Assembly (NCBI RefSeq): GCF_050337045.1
Contig: NZ_JAKJSO010000013.1
Span: 124,001 to 188,000 of the forward strand
Direction: 5' to 3'
DNA: 64,000 nt
From: Photobacterium kagoshimensis
Lineage (GTDB): Bacteria > Pseudomonadota > Gammaproteobacteria > Enterobacterales > Vibrionaceae
Part shown: positions 8,436 to 17,485 of the stretch, piece after piece
How the letters are laid out: each line of letters starts with the position of its first letter
Numbering within the stretch: the first letter of the stretch is position 1
Made by a program: the position numbers and the translations under genes
Notes under the pieces: model-generated
What the model was told of the DNA's origin: nothing
The model's database searches: none
Seen by the model: only the letters and a program-made list of their open reading frames with translations

Positions 8436-9173
8436 TTAACAGCTATGATCCATTAAGAACTGAATGTCTTGACCTTCAGTGTAATAAACAGGCTCATTAC
8501 CGTAGCTAAATAGCTTCAAGTCTTTACCGTTGGCACTGTGGTAGCTCAATTCACCATCACGCAAGTGCAGCCATGTCCCTTCAGGAATACCAATCACAGG
8601 CTCATGCTTATTCACTTCTAGGAACTCTTGAATACGTTCATCACGGGTTTCACCATTGTGGCCTTCAACCTTCGCTTCCAAGTAATGCGGGTTAATTTGG
8701 AATGGCACAAGGTTCAGTGACGGTAAGATAGCGCCTGTAATGATTGGCATATCGTTAGTCGTACGAATCGTCGGGCAAGCAATGTTAGTACCTGCGCTCC
8801 AGCCAATGTATGGGATACCTAGGTCTAATACCGCTTTGCGGATAGGGCCAACTAAGCCTAAATCATGCAATGTTTTGTTGAGTACCCAAGTGTTACCACC
8901 GCTGACTAAAATACCATCTGCTGCTTTTAACGCAGCTACAGGGTCTTTTGCTTGATGAAGGCCCGTCACGACACAATCTAAGCCCAACGCATCAAATGTT
9001 TGTTGCACCATAGCAACACGATCATCGTGACTCGAACGAATTACCGCGTAAGGGATTAACACCCAGTTTTTTGCACCTGTACGTTTTACTTGTTCAATAA
9101 TCGCATCTGCCGCAAAGCCCATTACGTGGTCATTGCCGGCAATCTTGCCATTACTTAACATCAAAATATCCAT
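8436..9173 (-). CDS. pepE: Peptidase E, aspartyl dipeptidase
   Basis: Cytoplasmic serine dipeptidase of family S51 that cleaves dipeptides with N-terminal aspartate. It has 245 residues, close to E. coli PepE (229). The nucleophile is Ser126 in GWSAGTN, and SGGNTWVLNK and INPHYLEA are family signatures. The start has a good ribosome binding site (AAGGAAAAG). It begins 10 bases after the dcuC-like gene, so the two form an operon: peptide-derived aspartate could feed the C4-dicarboxylate pathway served by the transporter. A terminator follows. Confidence 0.93.
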   Translation of the reverse strand: MDILMLSNGKIAGNDHVMGFAADAIIEQVKRTGAKNWVLIPYAVIRSSHDDRVAMVQQTFDALGLDCVVTGLHQAKDPVAALKAADGILVSGGNTWVLNKTLHDLGLVGPIRKAVLDLGIPYIGWSAGTNIACPTIRTTNDMPIITGAILPSLNLVPFQINPHYLEAKVEGHNGETRDERIQEFLEVNKHEPVIGIPEGTWLHLRDGELSYHSANGKDLKLFSYGNEPVYYTEGQDIQFLMDHSC

Positions 9174-9183
9174 CTTCTTTTCC

Positions 9184-10563
9184 TTACGAGTACTTGATTA
9201 CCGCCAGCACTAATACCACCAACATACTGCTGATCATTGGTACTGACGTGCGTTTAATAACATCTATCGGGGTAATGTTTGCCATACCTGAAACCGTGAT
9301 GATTACGCCTGCTACAGGGGACATAGTACGTCCAATACCAGCAGCAAATAGAATTGGCACTAATGGTAATAGTGGATTCACACCAAAGTTCGTCGCGATT
9401 TGCGGCACAATCGGAATGAAAGCCATTACTGGCGCATTACCTGAACCTGTAATAAATGCGGTTAACAAAATAAAACCAGAGAATACGATAACAATACCGC
9501 TTGGACCTAAATCAAATGATTTTGCAGTATCGATAAGTGCAGTGATCGCACCAATGTTTTTCAAACCCGCAGAGAAGAATTCTGCGGCAATCATTAACGT
9601 TAGCACGCTAGCAAAGATCATCCCCGTGCCTTTCAACCATGCTTCAAAGTTGTTGAATGCACGATGAATAGAACGAAAACGAATTGCTTCAATCACTATA
9701 CAAATCGTAATGGTCGACATCATTGCGATCGGAATGGTCATGGTAATAGATTCCATTACCATACTTGAGAAGCCGAATAAGAACACGAACGGCAGTACAG
9801 GTAGTAACGCGTAGAAGCCCGGTACTTCATCATTTTCATCGTGTTGCTTTTCAAGTGTTTCTAAGTATTTACCACGATCTTGGGCAGGATCGTACCCTTC
9901 ACGTTTATCACAGTAACGCTGCCATGCAATGTTAACCAATGGAATAGAAACAAGCAGCAATAGTTGGAAAATGGTTTGGTGATTAACCACAAAATCCATG
10001 ATTTCAACGTTAATCGCGTTGGCACCGATAACCGCATTAATCTGACCTGGGCCATATTCCCATGCCGTTGGAATAACGATGGTCGCTACCGCTGTTTTCG
10101 CACTCACACCTGCATTACGCAGTACTGGGTATAAAGTCCCCATTAATAGTAGTGATAGCGATGTCGCACCTGTAATAAACACATACATGATAGAAACAAA
10201 AACCAGCACTAGCGCCAACAGCACATACGGGCTTTTCACTGCCATCACAGGGCGCGAAGTTGACTTAACCAAGGCTTGAGATGCCCCGATATGGTTTAAG
10301 TATGTTGACACACCCGCAATAGATACCAGTGTTAAACCAACTTTACCTAAACGACTATTGGTAATTTCAGTAAAGCGCTGCCAAAGATCGAAAAACAAGG
10401 CACCTTGCGTTTTACCATCAGCCAGCACAGGAGATATATCCATGATTTGTGCAAAAGCTAACAGTAATAAGCCTGCCGTGATCAGCGTTGCTTGTGGGTT
10501 AAACTTTTTAAGCATCGAGTACGCCACAAGGCCAACGACAGCAAGGGTGAATAAATATTCCAT
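9184..10563 (-). CDS. dcuC: C4-dicarboxylate carrier, DcuC family
   Basis: Inner-membrane carrier of 459 residues with about twelve helices. The family stretches are TGSGNAPVMAF, GIGRTMSPVAGV and ITPIDVIKRTSVP, which E. coli DcuC shares nearly unchanged (TGSGNAPFYAF, NLGRTLSPVSGV). DcuC mainly exports succinate during fermentation and can exchange fumarate or aspartate. The start has a GGAGAG ribosome binding site. It is the first gene of a two-gene unit with pepE. A perfect 12-base palindrome (GGCAATATTGCC) sits about 30 bases upstream of the start. The exact substrate within the family is inferred. Confidence 0.85.
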   Translation of the reverse strand: MEYLFTLAVVGLVAYSMLKKFNPQATLITAGLLLLAFAQIMDISPVLADGKTQGALFFDLWQRFTEITNSRLGKVGLTLVSIAGVSTYLNHIGASQALVKSTSRPVMAVKSPYVLLALVLVFVSIMYVFITGATSLSLLLMGTLYPVLRNAGVSAKTAVATIVIPTAWEYGPGQINAVIGANAINVEIMDFVVNHQTIFQLLLLVSIPLVNIAWQRYCDKREGYDPAQDRGKYLETLEKQHDENDEVPGFYALLPVLPFVFLFGFSSMVMESITMTIPIAMMSTITICIVIEAIRFRSIHRAFNNFEAWLKGTGMIFASVLTLMIAAEFFSAGLKNIGAITALIDTAKSFDLGPSGIVIVFSGFILLTAFITGSGNAPVMAFIPIVPQIATNFGVNPLLPLVPILFAAGIGRTMSPVAGVIITVSGMANITPIDVIKRTSVPMISSMLVVLVLAVIKYS

Positions 10564-10591
10564 AAAATTAAAGCTCTCCAGTTAATTGCTC

Positions 10592-10603
10592 GGCAATATT
10601 GCC
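10592..10603. promoter_or_regulatory. 12-base palindrome upstream of dcuC
   Basis: GGCAATATTGCC is exactly self-complementary and lies in the probable 5' untranslated region or promoter of the dcuC-pepE unit. It does not match an FNR or CRP site. It could be an operator or simply a small mRNA hairpin. Confidence 0.3.
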
Positions 10604-10899
10604 TAACAATGCACTGTAAAATTTTGACCTTCGGCACATAAACAACACCAAACACTGCCATTAAACACTTATTGCTATATGTATCACTAATTTTTGCTCA
10701 CAAAGCAAAATTTTAAATACAGCTAAGTTACATTACCCAACATCTAGCATATACAAGTACGCAACATGGTGAAGATTGCCAGAAATATGCTCTGCTAACA
10801 GATGTGAATAAATGCGCCATCTACTGACTTTCCACGTAAAAGAATCATAACAAGCTATTCATTTATCAATACATGGCGGGCGTTTAATGCTTAAAGAAT

Positions 10900-10931
10900 C
10901 ACCACTCTTGAAAAACCCTGCAAGAGAGGTG
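10900..10931. promoter_or_regulatory. Imperfect palindrome just upstream of the rnfA promoter
   Basis: CACCACTCTTG (10900-10910) pairs with CAAGAGAGGTG (10921-10931) at ten of eleven positions around a 10-base centre. It abuts the -35 box of the predicted rnfA promoter, a usual place for an activator or repressor site. I cannot name a regulator. Confidence 0.45.
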
Positions 10932-10960
10932 TTGTTATCGCTTGCTCAAAGTCAGATAAT
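10932..10960 (+). promoter_or_regulatory. Predicted sigma-70 promoter of the rnf operon
   Basis: -35 TTGTTA (10932-10937), 17-base spacer, -10 GATAAT (10955-10960), with the rnfA start 34 bases downstream. Spacing is ideal and each hexamer differs from consensus by one or two bases. Confidence 0.6.
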
Positions 10961-10994
10961 ATGCAGATCTCTTTCAAAAAATAATTAAGATGGT

Positions 10995-11576
10995 ATGACT
11001 GAATACCTGCTATTACTTGTCGGCACAGTACTGGTTAACAACTTCGTGCTGGTCAAATTTTTAGGCTTATGCCCTTTCATGGGTGTATCTAAAAAACTAG
11101 AAACTGCCATTGGTATGGGCTTAGCCACAACCTTCGTGCTAACGCTCGCGTCTGTGTGTGCGTATTTGGTTGAAACCTACATCTTGGTTCCCCTTGGCAT
11201 TCAATACTTGCGTACGCTGAGTTTTATCCTTGTGATTGCCGTTGTAGTGCAATTCACAGAAATGGTCGTGCACAAAACCAGCCCTACCCTATACCGTTTA
11301 TTAGGTATTTTCTTGCCACTGATCACCACTAACTGTGCCGTATTGGGTGTTGCCCTACTGAACATCAATGAACGTCACAATTTCACCGAATCTGTTATTT
11401 ATGGATTTGGTGCTGCAGTGGGTTTCTCGTTAGTGCTGATTCTATTCGCGTCAATGCGTGAACGAATTGCAGCTGCAGATGTACCTGAACCTTTCAAAGG
11501 GGCGTCTATTGCAATGATCACAGCTGGATTAATGTCATTGGCTTTCATGGGCTTTACTGGATTGGTGAAACTGTAA
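10995..11576 (+). CDS. rnfA: Rnf complex membrane subunit RnfA
   Basis: First gene of the six-gene rnf cluster. RnfA (193 residues, six helices) is an inner-membrane subunit of the ion-translocating ferredoxin:NAD oxidoreductase and is homologous to RnfE and to NqrE. Visible family stretches are LVNNFVLVKFLGLCPFMGVSK at the N-terminus and PLITTNCAVLGVAL in the middle. The Cys residues in the CPF and NC motifs are conserved in this family and thought to bind an intramembrane iron-sulfur centre. The rnfB start follows one base after the stop, so the two are translationally coupled. Confidence 0.97.
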   Translation: MTEYLLLLVGTVLVNNFVLVKFLGLCPFMGVSKKLETAIGMGLATTFVLTLASVCAYLVETYILVPLGIQYLRTLSFILVIAVVVQFTEMVVHKTSPTLYRLLGIFLPLITTNCAVLGVALLNINERHNFTESVIYGFGAAVGFSLVLILFASMRERIAAADVPEPFKGASIAMITAGLMSLAFMGFTGLVKL

Positions 11577-11577
11577 T

Positions 11578-12156
11578 ATGAGCGGAATTTTAATTGCAGT
11601 GATTGCAATCGCCGTACTTGCCGCTATTTTTGGTTTGATTTTGGGGTTTGCCTCTATTCGATTCAAAGTCGAGGCTGATCCCATTGTTGAGCAAGTCGAT
11701 GCAATCTTACCGCAAACACAATGTGGCCAATGTGGCTACCCTGGTTGTCGCCCTTATGCAGAGGCAATCGCAAATGGTGATGACATCAACAAATGTCCTC
11801 CTGGCGGCCAAGCGACCATAGAAAAACTGGCCGATCTTATGGGTGTAGACGTACCAGACGCCGCCCATGATGAAGAACTGTCAATCAAGAAAGTCGCCTT
11901 TATTCACGAAGATATGTGTATTGGCTGTACCAAGTGTATCCAAGCCTGTCCTGTCGATGCCATCGTAGGCGGCACTAAAGCATTACACACTGTTATTAAA
12001 GACGAATGTACTGGCTGTGACTTGTGTGTTGCACCTTGTCCTACCGACTGTATTGAAATGATCCCAGTCGAAACGACGCCAGAAAGCTGGAAGTGGAATC
12101 TCAATCAGATCCCTGTTGTCAACCTTCCTGCAGAACCGAGCGACAAGGTAGAGTAA
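11578..12156 (+). CDS. rnfB: Rnf complex iron-sulfur subunit RnfB
   Basis: RnfB has 192 residues: one N-terminal membrane anchor (about 5-25), then a cytoplasmic Fe-S domain. A four-Cys motif containing CGQCGYPGC binds one [4Fe-4S] cluster. Two ferredoxin-type motifs, CIGCTKCIQACP and CTGCDLCVAPCP, bind two more. It is the likely entry point for electrons from ferredoxin or flavodoxin. The gene sits between rnfA (1-base gap) and rnfC (2-base gap). Confidence 0.97.
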   Translation: MSGILIAVIAIAVLAAIFGLILGFASIRFKVEADPIVEQVDAILPQTQCGQCGYPGCRPYAEAIANGDDINKCPPGGQATIEKLADLMGVDVPDAAHDEELSIKKVAFIHEDMCIGCTKCIQACPVDAIVGGTKALHTVIKDECTGCDLCVAPCPTDCIEMIPVETTPESWKWNLNQIPVVNLPAEPSDKVE

Positions 12157-12158
12157 CC

Positions 12159-14966
12159 ATGCTGTCAATTATCGAACAAATCAAACAAGGCCAGCTATGG
12201 GACTTTCATGGTGGTATTCACCCACCAGAAAATAAAACCATTTCAAGCAATGCGCCAATCCAACATGCAGGTGTACCACAACAATTGGTGCTGCCGTTAA
12301 AACAACATATTGGCGCAAAAGGCGACATCATTGTTGCTGTTGGCGATCGCGTACTAAAAGGCCAGCCTTTAACTAAAGGTGATATCGCGATGTGTGTGCC
12401 TGTGCACGCACCAACGTCAGGGACTATTAGTGCGATTGAAGAACGCACCATCGCTCACCCATCGGGTTTATCCGATCTGTGTATCGTACTTGATAGCGAT
12501 GGTGACGATCAGTGGGGCGAGCAAACGTCCATTGCCGATTACACGACTGAAGAACCTTCTAATTTAATCGAACAAATTCGCCTGAGTGGTATTGCCGGTC
12601 TTGGTGGTGCAGGCTTCCCAACCAGCCGTAAACTTCAAGGTGGTATTGGTAACGTTGATATTTTGATCATCAACGCTGCCGAGTGTGAGCCTTACATCAC
12701 TGCCGATGACCGCTTGATGCAAGATTACGCTGAAGAAGTCATCGAAGGCATTCGCATTCTTCAGCATATCGTCAAACCCAAGTTAACTATCATTGGGATT
12801 GAAGATAATAAGCCCGATGCGATTCGTATTTTAGAACAACATGTTTCAGAAGATGATCAGATCCTGATTCGTGTTATTCCGACCAAATATCCATCTGGTA
12901 GCTCAAAACAACTCGTAAAAGTACTAACGGGCCGTGAAGTACCAAGCCAAGCACGTTCGACGTCTGTTGGGGTTATCGTACAAAACGTGGGAACAGCGTT
13001 TGCGGTAAAACGCGCAATCATCGATGGTGAGCCATTAATTGAACGTGTTGTGACCTTAACCGGTGAAGCATTCAAGCAACGCGGTAATGTCTTTGCTCGC
13101 TTAGGCACGCCTATTTCTTACTTATTAGACAGTTTTAGCTACCAACCTGATAAGAAATACCCTCGCGTGATCATTGGCGGCTCATTGATGGGTTTTACTC
13201 TGCCTCATCCGAATGTACCTATCACTAAAATAACCAACTGCGTACTGGCACCAAAGCGTAAAGAGCTGCCTTTAAACACGCACGAAATGGCTTGTATTCG
13301 TTGTAGTGCATGTGCCGAAGCTTGTCCTTCTTCTTTACTACCACAGCAGCTTCAGTGGTATGCCAAAGATCAAGATTATGACAAGTGCGAAGAATACAAC
13401 TTGTTCGATTGTATCGAATGTGGTGCCTGTGCTTATGTCTGCCCAAGTGAAATACCTTTGGTGCAATACTACCGTCAGGCAAAAGCCGAAATTACCGAAC
13501 GTCAGCAAGATGCCGCCAATGCCGAGCGCGCTCGTTTACGCTTTGAAGCAAAAACAGCACGTATGGAGCGCGATAAAGCTGAGCGAGAAAATCGCTTTAA
13601 GAAAGCCGCTGATGATCGCCGTAAAGAAATGTCTTCGAGTGGCGGTGATGATGCCGTAGCTGCCGCCATTGCACGCGTAAAAGCAAAGCAAGCCGAATCA
13701 GCAGCACCAAGATCTACCGCTCCTGCAGATGAGAAAAAACCAGCAGTCGCGGCTGCCATTGCCCGCGCTAAAGCAAAACAGGCTGCCGCTCAGCAAGCAG
13801 GTAGTGATGTACCTGATAACACTGAAATGGCTAAATTGCGTGAAGAACGTAAGCGCCAAGCACGTGAACGAAAAGCCGCACTGCACGCAGAACAAAGCGG
13901 TGGCTCAACTGAAACAGTGCCAGAAGCACAAGTGTCAGGCGATGCTAAGAAAGATGCCGTCGCCGCTGCGATTGCTCGTGCCAAAGCGCGTAAAGCCGCC
14001 CAACAAAACGAATCTCAGACTGAATCTGTAGAAAGTCAGCAAGCCGAGGCCGATCCGAAAAAAGCTGCTGTTGCTGCTGCCGTAGCCCGTGCCAAAGCAC
14101 GCAAAGCTGCCCAGCAAGCAAAAGAACAGGCGGATAGCACTGAATCTCAACCTGAAAGCAAGACGGAAACAGTTGAAAATCAGCAAGCTGAGACCGATCC
14201 GAAAAAAGCCGCTGTTGCTGCTGCCGTAGCCCGTGCCAAAGCACGTAAAGCTGCCCAGCAAGCAAAAGAACAAGCTGATAACGCTGAGTCTCTACCTGAG
14301 AGCCAGACTGAAACAGTAGATGCTCAGCAAGCTGAAGTCGATCCGAAAAAAGCCGCTGTTGCCGCTGCCGTAGCCCGTGCTAAAGCGCGTAAAGTAGCGC
14401 AACAGAATGAATCTCAGACTGAATCTACAGAAAATCAGCAAGCTGAGGCTGATCCAAAAAAAGCCGCTGTTGCTGCTGCCGTAGCCCGTGCCAAAGCACG
14501 CAAGGCTGCCCAACAGAACGAATCTCAGACTGAACCTGTAGAAAGTCAGCAAGCCGAGGCCGATCCGAAAAAAGCCGCTGTTGCTGCTGCCGTAGCCCGT
14601 GCTAAAGCGCGTAAAGCCGCCCAGCAAGCAAAAGAACAGGCTGATAACGCTGAGTTTCTGCCTGAGAGCCAGACTGAAACAGTAGAAGCTCAACAAGCTG
14701 AAGTCGATCCGAAAAAAGCCGCTGTCGCTGCTGCCGTAGCCCGTGCCAAAGCACGCAAAGCCGCGCAACAAGCAAAAGAACAAGCTGATAACGCTGAGCC
14801 TCTACCTGAGAGCCAGACTGAAACAGTAGAAGCTCAGCAAGCGGAAGTCGATCCAAAAAAAGCCGCTGTTGCTGCTGCCGTAGCCCGTGCGAAAGCACGC
14901 AAAGCTGCCCAGCAAGCAAAAGAACAAGCTGAAAAAGCAACTCAACAGAATAACGAGGATAACTAA
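12159..14966 (+). CDS. rnfC: Rnf complex NADH-side subunit RnfC with expanded C-terminal repeats
   Basis: Peripheral subunit that binds FMN and NAD(H) and carries two [4Fe-4S] clusters. The start chosen is ATG 12159, two bases after rnfB. An in-frame extension to 12093 overlaps rnfB and is unlikely. In the 935 residues, about 1-450 are the conserved core, with the nucleotide-binding stretch GLGGAGFPTSRKL. Cluster motifs CIRCSACAEACPSSL and CIECGACAYVCPSE follow. A charged coiled-coil-like linker leads into an Ala/Lys/Gln-rich tail from about residue 500 made of ten copies of an AVAAAxARAKA module. E. coli RsxC has 740 residues, so this tail is clearly longer. Confidence 0.96.
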   Translation: MLSIIEQIKQGQLWDFHGGIHPPENKTISSNAPIQHAGVPQQLVLPLKQHIGAKGDIIVAVGDRVLKGQPLTKGDIAMCVPVHAPTSGTISAIEERTIAHPSGLSDLCIVLDSDGDDQWGEQTSIADYTTEEPSNLIEQIRLSGIAGLGGAGFPTSRKLQGGIGNVDILIINAAECEPYITADDRLMQDYAEEVIEGIRILQHIVKPKLTIIGIEDNKPDAIRILEQHVSEDDQILIRVIPTKYPSGSSKQLVKVLTGREVPSQARSTSVGVIVQNVGTAFAVKRAIIDGEPLIERVVTLTGEAFKQRGNVFARLGTPISYLLDSFSYQPDKKYPRVIIGGSLMGFTLPHPNVPITKITNCVLAPKRKELPLNTHEMACIRCSACAEACPSSLLPQQLQWYAKDQDYDKCEEYNLFDCIECGACAYVCPSEIPLVQYYRQAKAEITERQQDAANAERARLRFEAKTARMERDKAERENRFKKAADDRRKEMSSSGGDDAVAAAIARVKAKQAESAAPRSTAPADEKKPAVAAAIARAKAKQAAAQQAGSDVPDNTEMAKLREERKRQARERKAALHAEQSGGSTETVPEAQVSGDAKKDAVAAAIARAKARKAAQQNESQTESVESQQAEADPKKAAVAAAVARAKARKAAQQAKEQADSTESQPESKTETVENQQAETDPKKAAVAAAVARAKARKAAQQAKEQADNAESLPESQTETVDAQQAEVDPKKAAVAAAVARAKARKVAQQNESQTESTENQQAEADPKKAAVAAAVARAKARKAAQQNESQTEPVESQQAEADPKKAAVAAAVARAKARKAAQQAKEQADNAEFLPESQTETVEAQQAEVDPKKAAVAAAVARAKARKAAQQAKEQADNAEPLPESQTETVEAQQAEVDPKKAAVAAAVARAKARKAAQQAKEQAEKATQQNNEDN
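13651..14930 (+). repeat. In-frame tandem repeat array encoding the RnfC tail
   Basis: Ten copies of a segment encoding AVAAA(I/V)AR(A/V)KA(R/K). The last seven begin DPKKAAVAAAVARAKARK. Modules are joined by two linker types: a long one starting AKEQAD (unit about 48 codons, 144 bases) and a short one starting NESQTE (unit about 37 codons, 111 bases). From module 3 the order is short, long, long, short, short, long, long, then a terminal copy. DNA identity between copies is high over dozens of bases, so copy number should change by slippage or recombination without breaking the frame. Confidence 0.9.
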
Positions 14967-14969
14967 GCC

Positions 14970-16019
14970 GTGGCGTTCAATATTGCCAGTTCCCCCCATG
15001 CACACAGTCGCCGTAGTACGCGCGACTTAATGCGCACCGTCATTCTCTGCTGTGCGTTTGGTGTTGCAGCTCAATGGTATTTCTTTGGCTGGGGTACATT
15101 AATCAATATCCTGTTAGCGTCGACGGTGGCCGTCAGCGCAGAGGCTATTATTCTTAAACTACGTCAACGCCCTGTATTGCCGTATTTGAGAGATAACAGT
15201 GCGCTACTCACTGGTGTGTTAATTGGGATCTCGATTCCACCACTAGCACCTTGGTGGATCACTGTCATCGGTGTAGTTTTCGCTATTGTCATCGCCAAAC
15301 ATCTCTATGGTGGATTAGGACAAAACCTGTTCAATCCAGCCATGGTGGCGTATGTCGTGCTGTTGATTTCATTTCCAGTACAAATGACAACCTGGTTACC
15401 ACCGCAATCTTTAGCGGCCGAGCCAGTGTCGTTCATCGATAGTGTGCTTACTATTTTCACCGGGTTCACTCAAGATGGTTTTAGCGCTCATCAACTACGT
15501 GCGTCGGTTGATGGTGTTACCATGGCAACCCCGCTTGATACGCTGAAAACATCGCTAACTACTGGGCTAACCACCACAGAAACACTAGCCAAACCTATAT
15601 TCGGCACCATTGCGGGTATTGGTTGGGAATGGATCAACCTTGGCTTCCTGATAGGCGGCTTAGTCATGCTAAAAATGCGTGTAATCCAATGGCATATCCC
15701 TGTAGGAATGCTAGGAGCCCTATTTGTTATCAGTAGCTTAGGTTTTCTATTTAACCCTGATGGCACAGCTTCTCCGCTGATCCACTTATTTTCAGGGGCA
15801 ACCATGCTTGGCGCATTTTTCATTGCCACCGACCCAGTATCAGCAGCGACTACCCCTAAAGGTCGCCTTGTGTTTGGTGCACTCATCGGTATTTTGGTGT
15901 ATCTCATTCGTACTTGGGGCGGTTTCCCTGATGGCATCGCATTCAGTGTATTACTAGCCAATATGTGTGTACCACTGATTGACTACTACACCCGACCTCG
16001 TACATTTGGTCATAAATAA
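14970..16019 (+). CDS. rnfD: Rnf complex membrane subunit RnfD
   Basis: Integral membrane subunit of 349 residues homologous to NqrB. It starts at GTG 14970, preceded by GAGG, three bases after the rnfC stop. About ten helices. The Thr of the SGAT motif in HLFSGATMLG is the family site of covalent FMN attachment. The stretches GGLGQNLFNPAM and TDPVSAATTPKGR are also typical. With RnfG it passes electrons across the membrane during ion translocation. Confidence 0.96.
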   Translation: MAFNIASSPHAHSRRSTRDLMRTVILCCAFGVAAQWYFFGWGTLINILLASTVAVSAEAIILKLRQRPVLPYLRDNSALLTGVLIGISIPPLAPWWITVIGVVFAIVIAKHLYGGLGQNLFNPAMVAYVVLLISFPVQMTTWLPPQSLAAEPVSFIDSVLTIFTGFTQDGFSAHQLRASVDGVTMATPLDTLKTSLTTGLTTTETLAKPIFGTIAGIGWEWINLGFLIGGLVMLKMRVIQWHIPVGMLGALFVISSLGFLFNPDGTASPLIHLFSGATMLGAFFIATDPVSAATTPKGRLVFGALIGILVYLIRTWGGFPDGIAFSVLLANMCVPLIDYYTRPRTFGHK

Positions 16020-16028
16020 GGAACCACC

Positions 16029-16664
16029 ATGATCCATGCTATGAAAAAAAATGGTGGTGTACTGGCAATCTTTGCGTTGCTAGCAACTGCCTTGGTCGCT
16101 GTCACTAATCTATTGACGCAAGACCGTATATTAGAACAACAGCAAAAAGAGCTGTTGAAAGTATTGAATCAGGTCATCCCAGCAGAAAGTCATGATAATG
16201 AACTTTATAAAAGCTGTACCTTGATCACCAATGAGCAGTACCTAGGTACTCAAGCGCCCATGCCAGCTTATTTAGCAAGCAAAGGTGGGGAACCAAGTGG
16301 CGTGGCTATCGAGGCCATTGCACCTGATGGGTATAACGGTGCTATCAAACTGATTGTGGGCCTAGATCCTACGGGTGTCGTAACAGGTGTGCGTGTTCTG
16401 AGCCACCAAGAAACCCCAGGGCTTGGCGATAAGATAGAGATGCGTATTAGTCACTGGATTGAATCTTTCACTGGCAAAAAACTTGCGGGCGAAAATGATC
16501 CTGCATGGGCGGTACGTAAAGATGGCGGTGAATTCGACCAATTCACAGGTGCAACGATCACACCCCGTGCTGTAGTAAAAGCAGTGAAGAATGTCTCGCT
16601 TTACTATACTCGCCACCAGCAAGCATTGTTGAATCAACCACTGAACTGTCAGGGTGAATCATAA
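16029..16664 (+). CDS. rnfG: Rnf complex subunit RnfG (covalent FMN)
   Basis: Subunit of 211 residues with one N-terminal membrane anchor (about 11-30) and a periplasmic FMN-binding domain, homologous to NqrC. The FMN is attached to Thr in the SGAT-like motif FTGATITPRAVV. SHQETPGLGDKI is the other family signature. AAGGAACC precedes the start. It is followed two bases later by rnfE. Confidence 0.96.
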   Translation: MIHAMKKNGGVLAIFALLATALVAVTNLLTQDRILEQQQKELLKVLNQVIPAESHDNELYKSCTLITNEQYLGTQAPMPAYLASKGGEPSGVAIEAIAPDGYNGAIKLIVGLDPTGVVTGVRVLSHQETPGLGDKIEMRISHWIESFTGKKLAGENDPAWAVRKDGGEFDQFTGATITPRAVVKAVKNVSLYYTRHQQALLNQPLNCQGES

Positions 16665-16666
16665 TT

Positions 16667-17368
16667 ATGAGTACGACAAATAAAGAATTGATGAAAAACG
16701 GTCTGTGGAATAACAACCCAGCTATCGTTCAACTTCTCGGTTTATGTCCACTGCTGGCAGTTTCGGCAACAGTGACTAACGCCCTCGGCCTTGGCATAGC
16801 GACCACTATGGTGCTGGTTGGCTCAAACCTGATTGTTTCACTGGTTCGTCAGTGGGTACCATCTGAAGTGCGAATCCCTGTTTTCGTCATGATCATTGCA
16901 TCACTCGTGACTTGTGTTCAGCTATTAATGAATGCATTCACCTATGGTTTATATCAATCACTCGGTATTTTCATTCCGCTGATAGTTACCAACTGCATCA
17001 TCATTGGTCGCGCTGAGTCTTTTGCCTCTAAAAATGACCCGATTCCTGCAACCTTAGATGGTTTATGGATGGGATTAGGCATGACAGCTGCACTCGTCGT
17101 GTTAGGTGCAATGCGTGAGATCTTAGGTAATGGCACGCTGTTTGATGGCGCAGATCGCCTGCTGGGTGATTGGGCATCAATCTTGCGTATTGAAGTTTTT
17201 CACTTCGACAGCAGTTTCCTGCTTGCAATGTTACCACCGGGTGCCTTTATTGGGGTTGGCTTTATGATTGCGCTTAAAAACGTTATTGATAAAAAGCGTG
17301 AACAAAAACATGCAACAGCAAAACCTAAACCAACAATTGAACGTGTGCGAGTAACTTCTCCAAACTAA
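16667..17368 (+). CDS. rnfE: Rnf complex membrane subunit RnfE
   Basis: Six-helix membrane subunit of 233 residues, paralogous to RnfA and homologous to NqrD. The stretches NNPAIVQLLGLCPLLAVS and PLIVTNCIIIGRAE contain the conserved Cys positions thought to hold an intramembrane Fe-S centre with RnfA. The C-terminal tail is charged and cytoplasmic. It is the last rnf gene; nth follows after 146 bases containing a strong two-stem structure. Confidence 0.96.
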   Translation: MSTTNKELMKNGLWNNNPAIVQLLGLCPLLAVSATVTNALGLGIATTMVLVGSNLIVSLVRQWVPSEVRIPVFVMIIASLVTCVQLLMNAFTYGLYQSLGIFIPLIVTNCIIIGRAESFASKNDPIPATLDGLWMGLGMTAALVVLGAMREILGNGTLFDGADRLLGDWASILRIEVFHFDSSFLLAMLPPGAFIGVGFMIALKNVIDKKREQKHATAKPKPTIERVRVTSPN

Positions 17369-17429
17369 CTCAAACACTGCGCTATACCGACAAGTAAACA
17401 GACAACACAAATATAAATAATCACAGGCT

Positions 17430-17485
17430 TTGCGGTGTTGATAGGTGACTCAACCACCTATCCTCCCCCTACTGATACACCGCAA
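17430..17485 (+). other. Two-stem RNA structure between rnfE and nth
   Basis: TTGCGGTGT (17430-17438) is exactly complementary to ACACCGCAA (17477-17485), and inside it ATAGGTG (17441-17447) is exactly complementary to CACCTAT (17455-17461). This gives a branched hairpin with an unpaired pyrimidine-rich side. AGGCTT lies directly at both outer borders. There is no T run, so it is not a classical terminator. It may protect or process the rnf mRNA. Confidence 0.6.

Larger units (their letters stand above)
10604..10994. other. Divergent intergenic region between dcuC and rnfA
   Basis: About 390 bases holding the promoters of two divergent anaerobic-metabolism units. Near 10690-10715 there is an inverted repeat, TTTTGC / GCAAAA, without a T run in the right place. 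Closer to rnfA lie a long imperfect palindrome (10900-10931) and a good sigma-70 promoter (10932-10960), listed separately. No gene is seen. Confidence 0.5.

Noticed and set aside
9194..9667. 157-codon plus-strand frame opposite the dcuC-like gene
   Set aside because: Antisense shadow of a membrane protein gene, low-complexity composition, no ribosome binding site.
13502..15005. Several long minus-strand and alternate frames opposite the rnfC tail
   Set aside because: They mirror the repeated GCN/AAA codons of rnfC; Cys/Gly/Leu-rich repetitive translations are typical of shadows.
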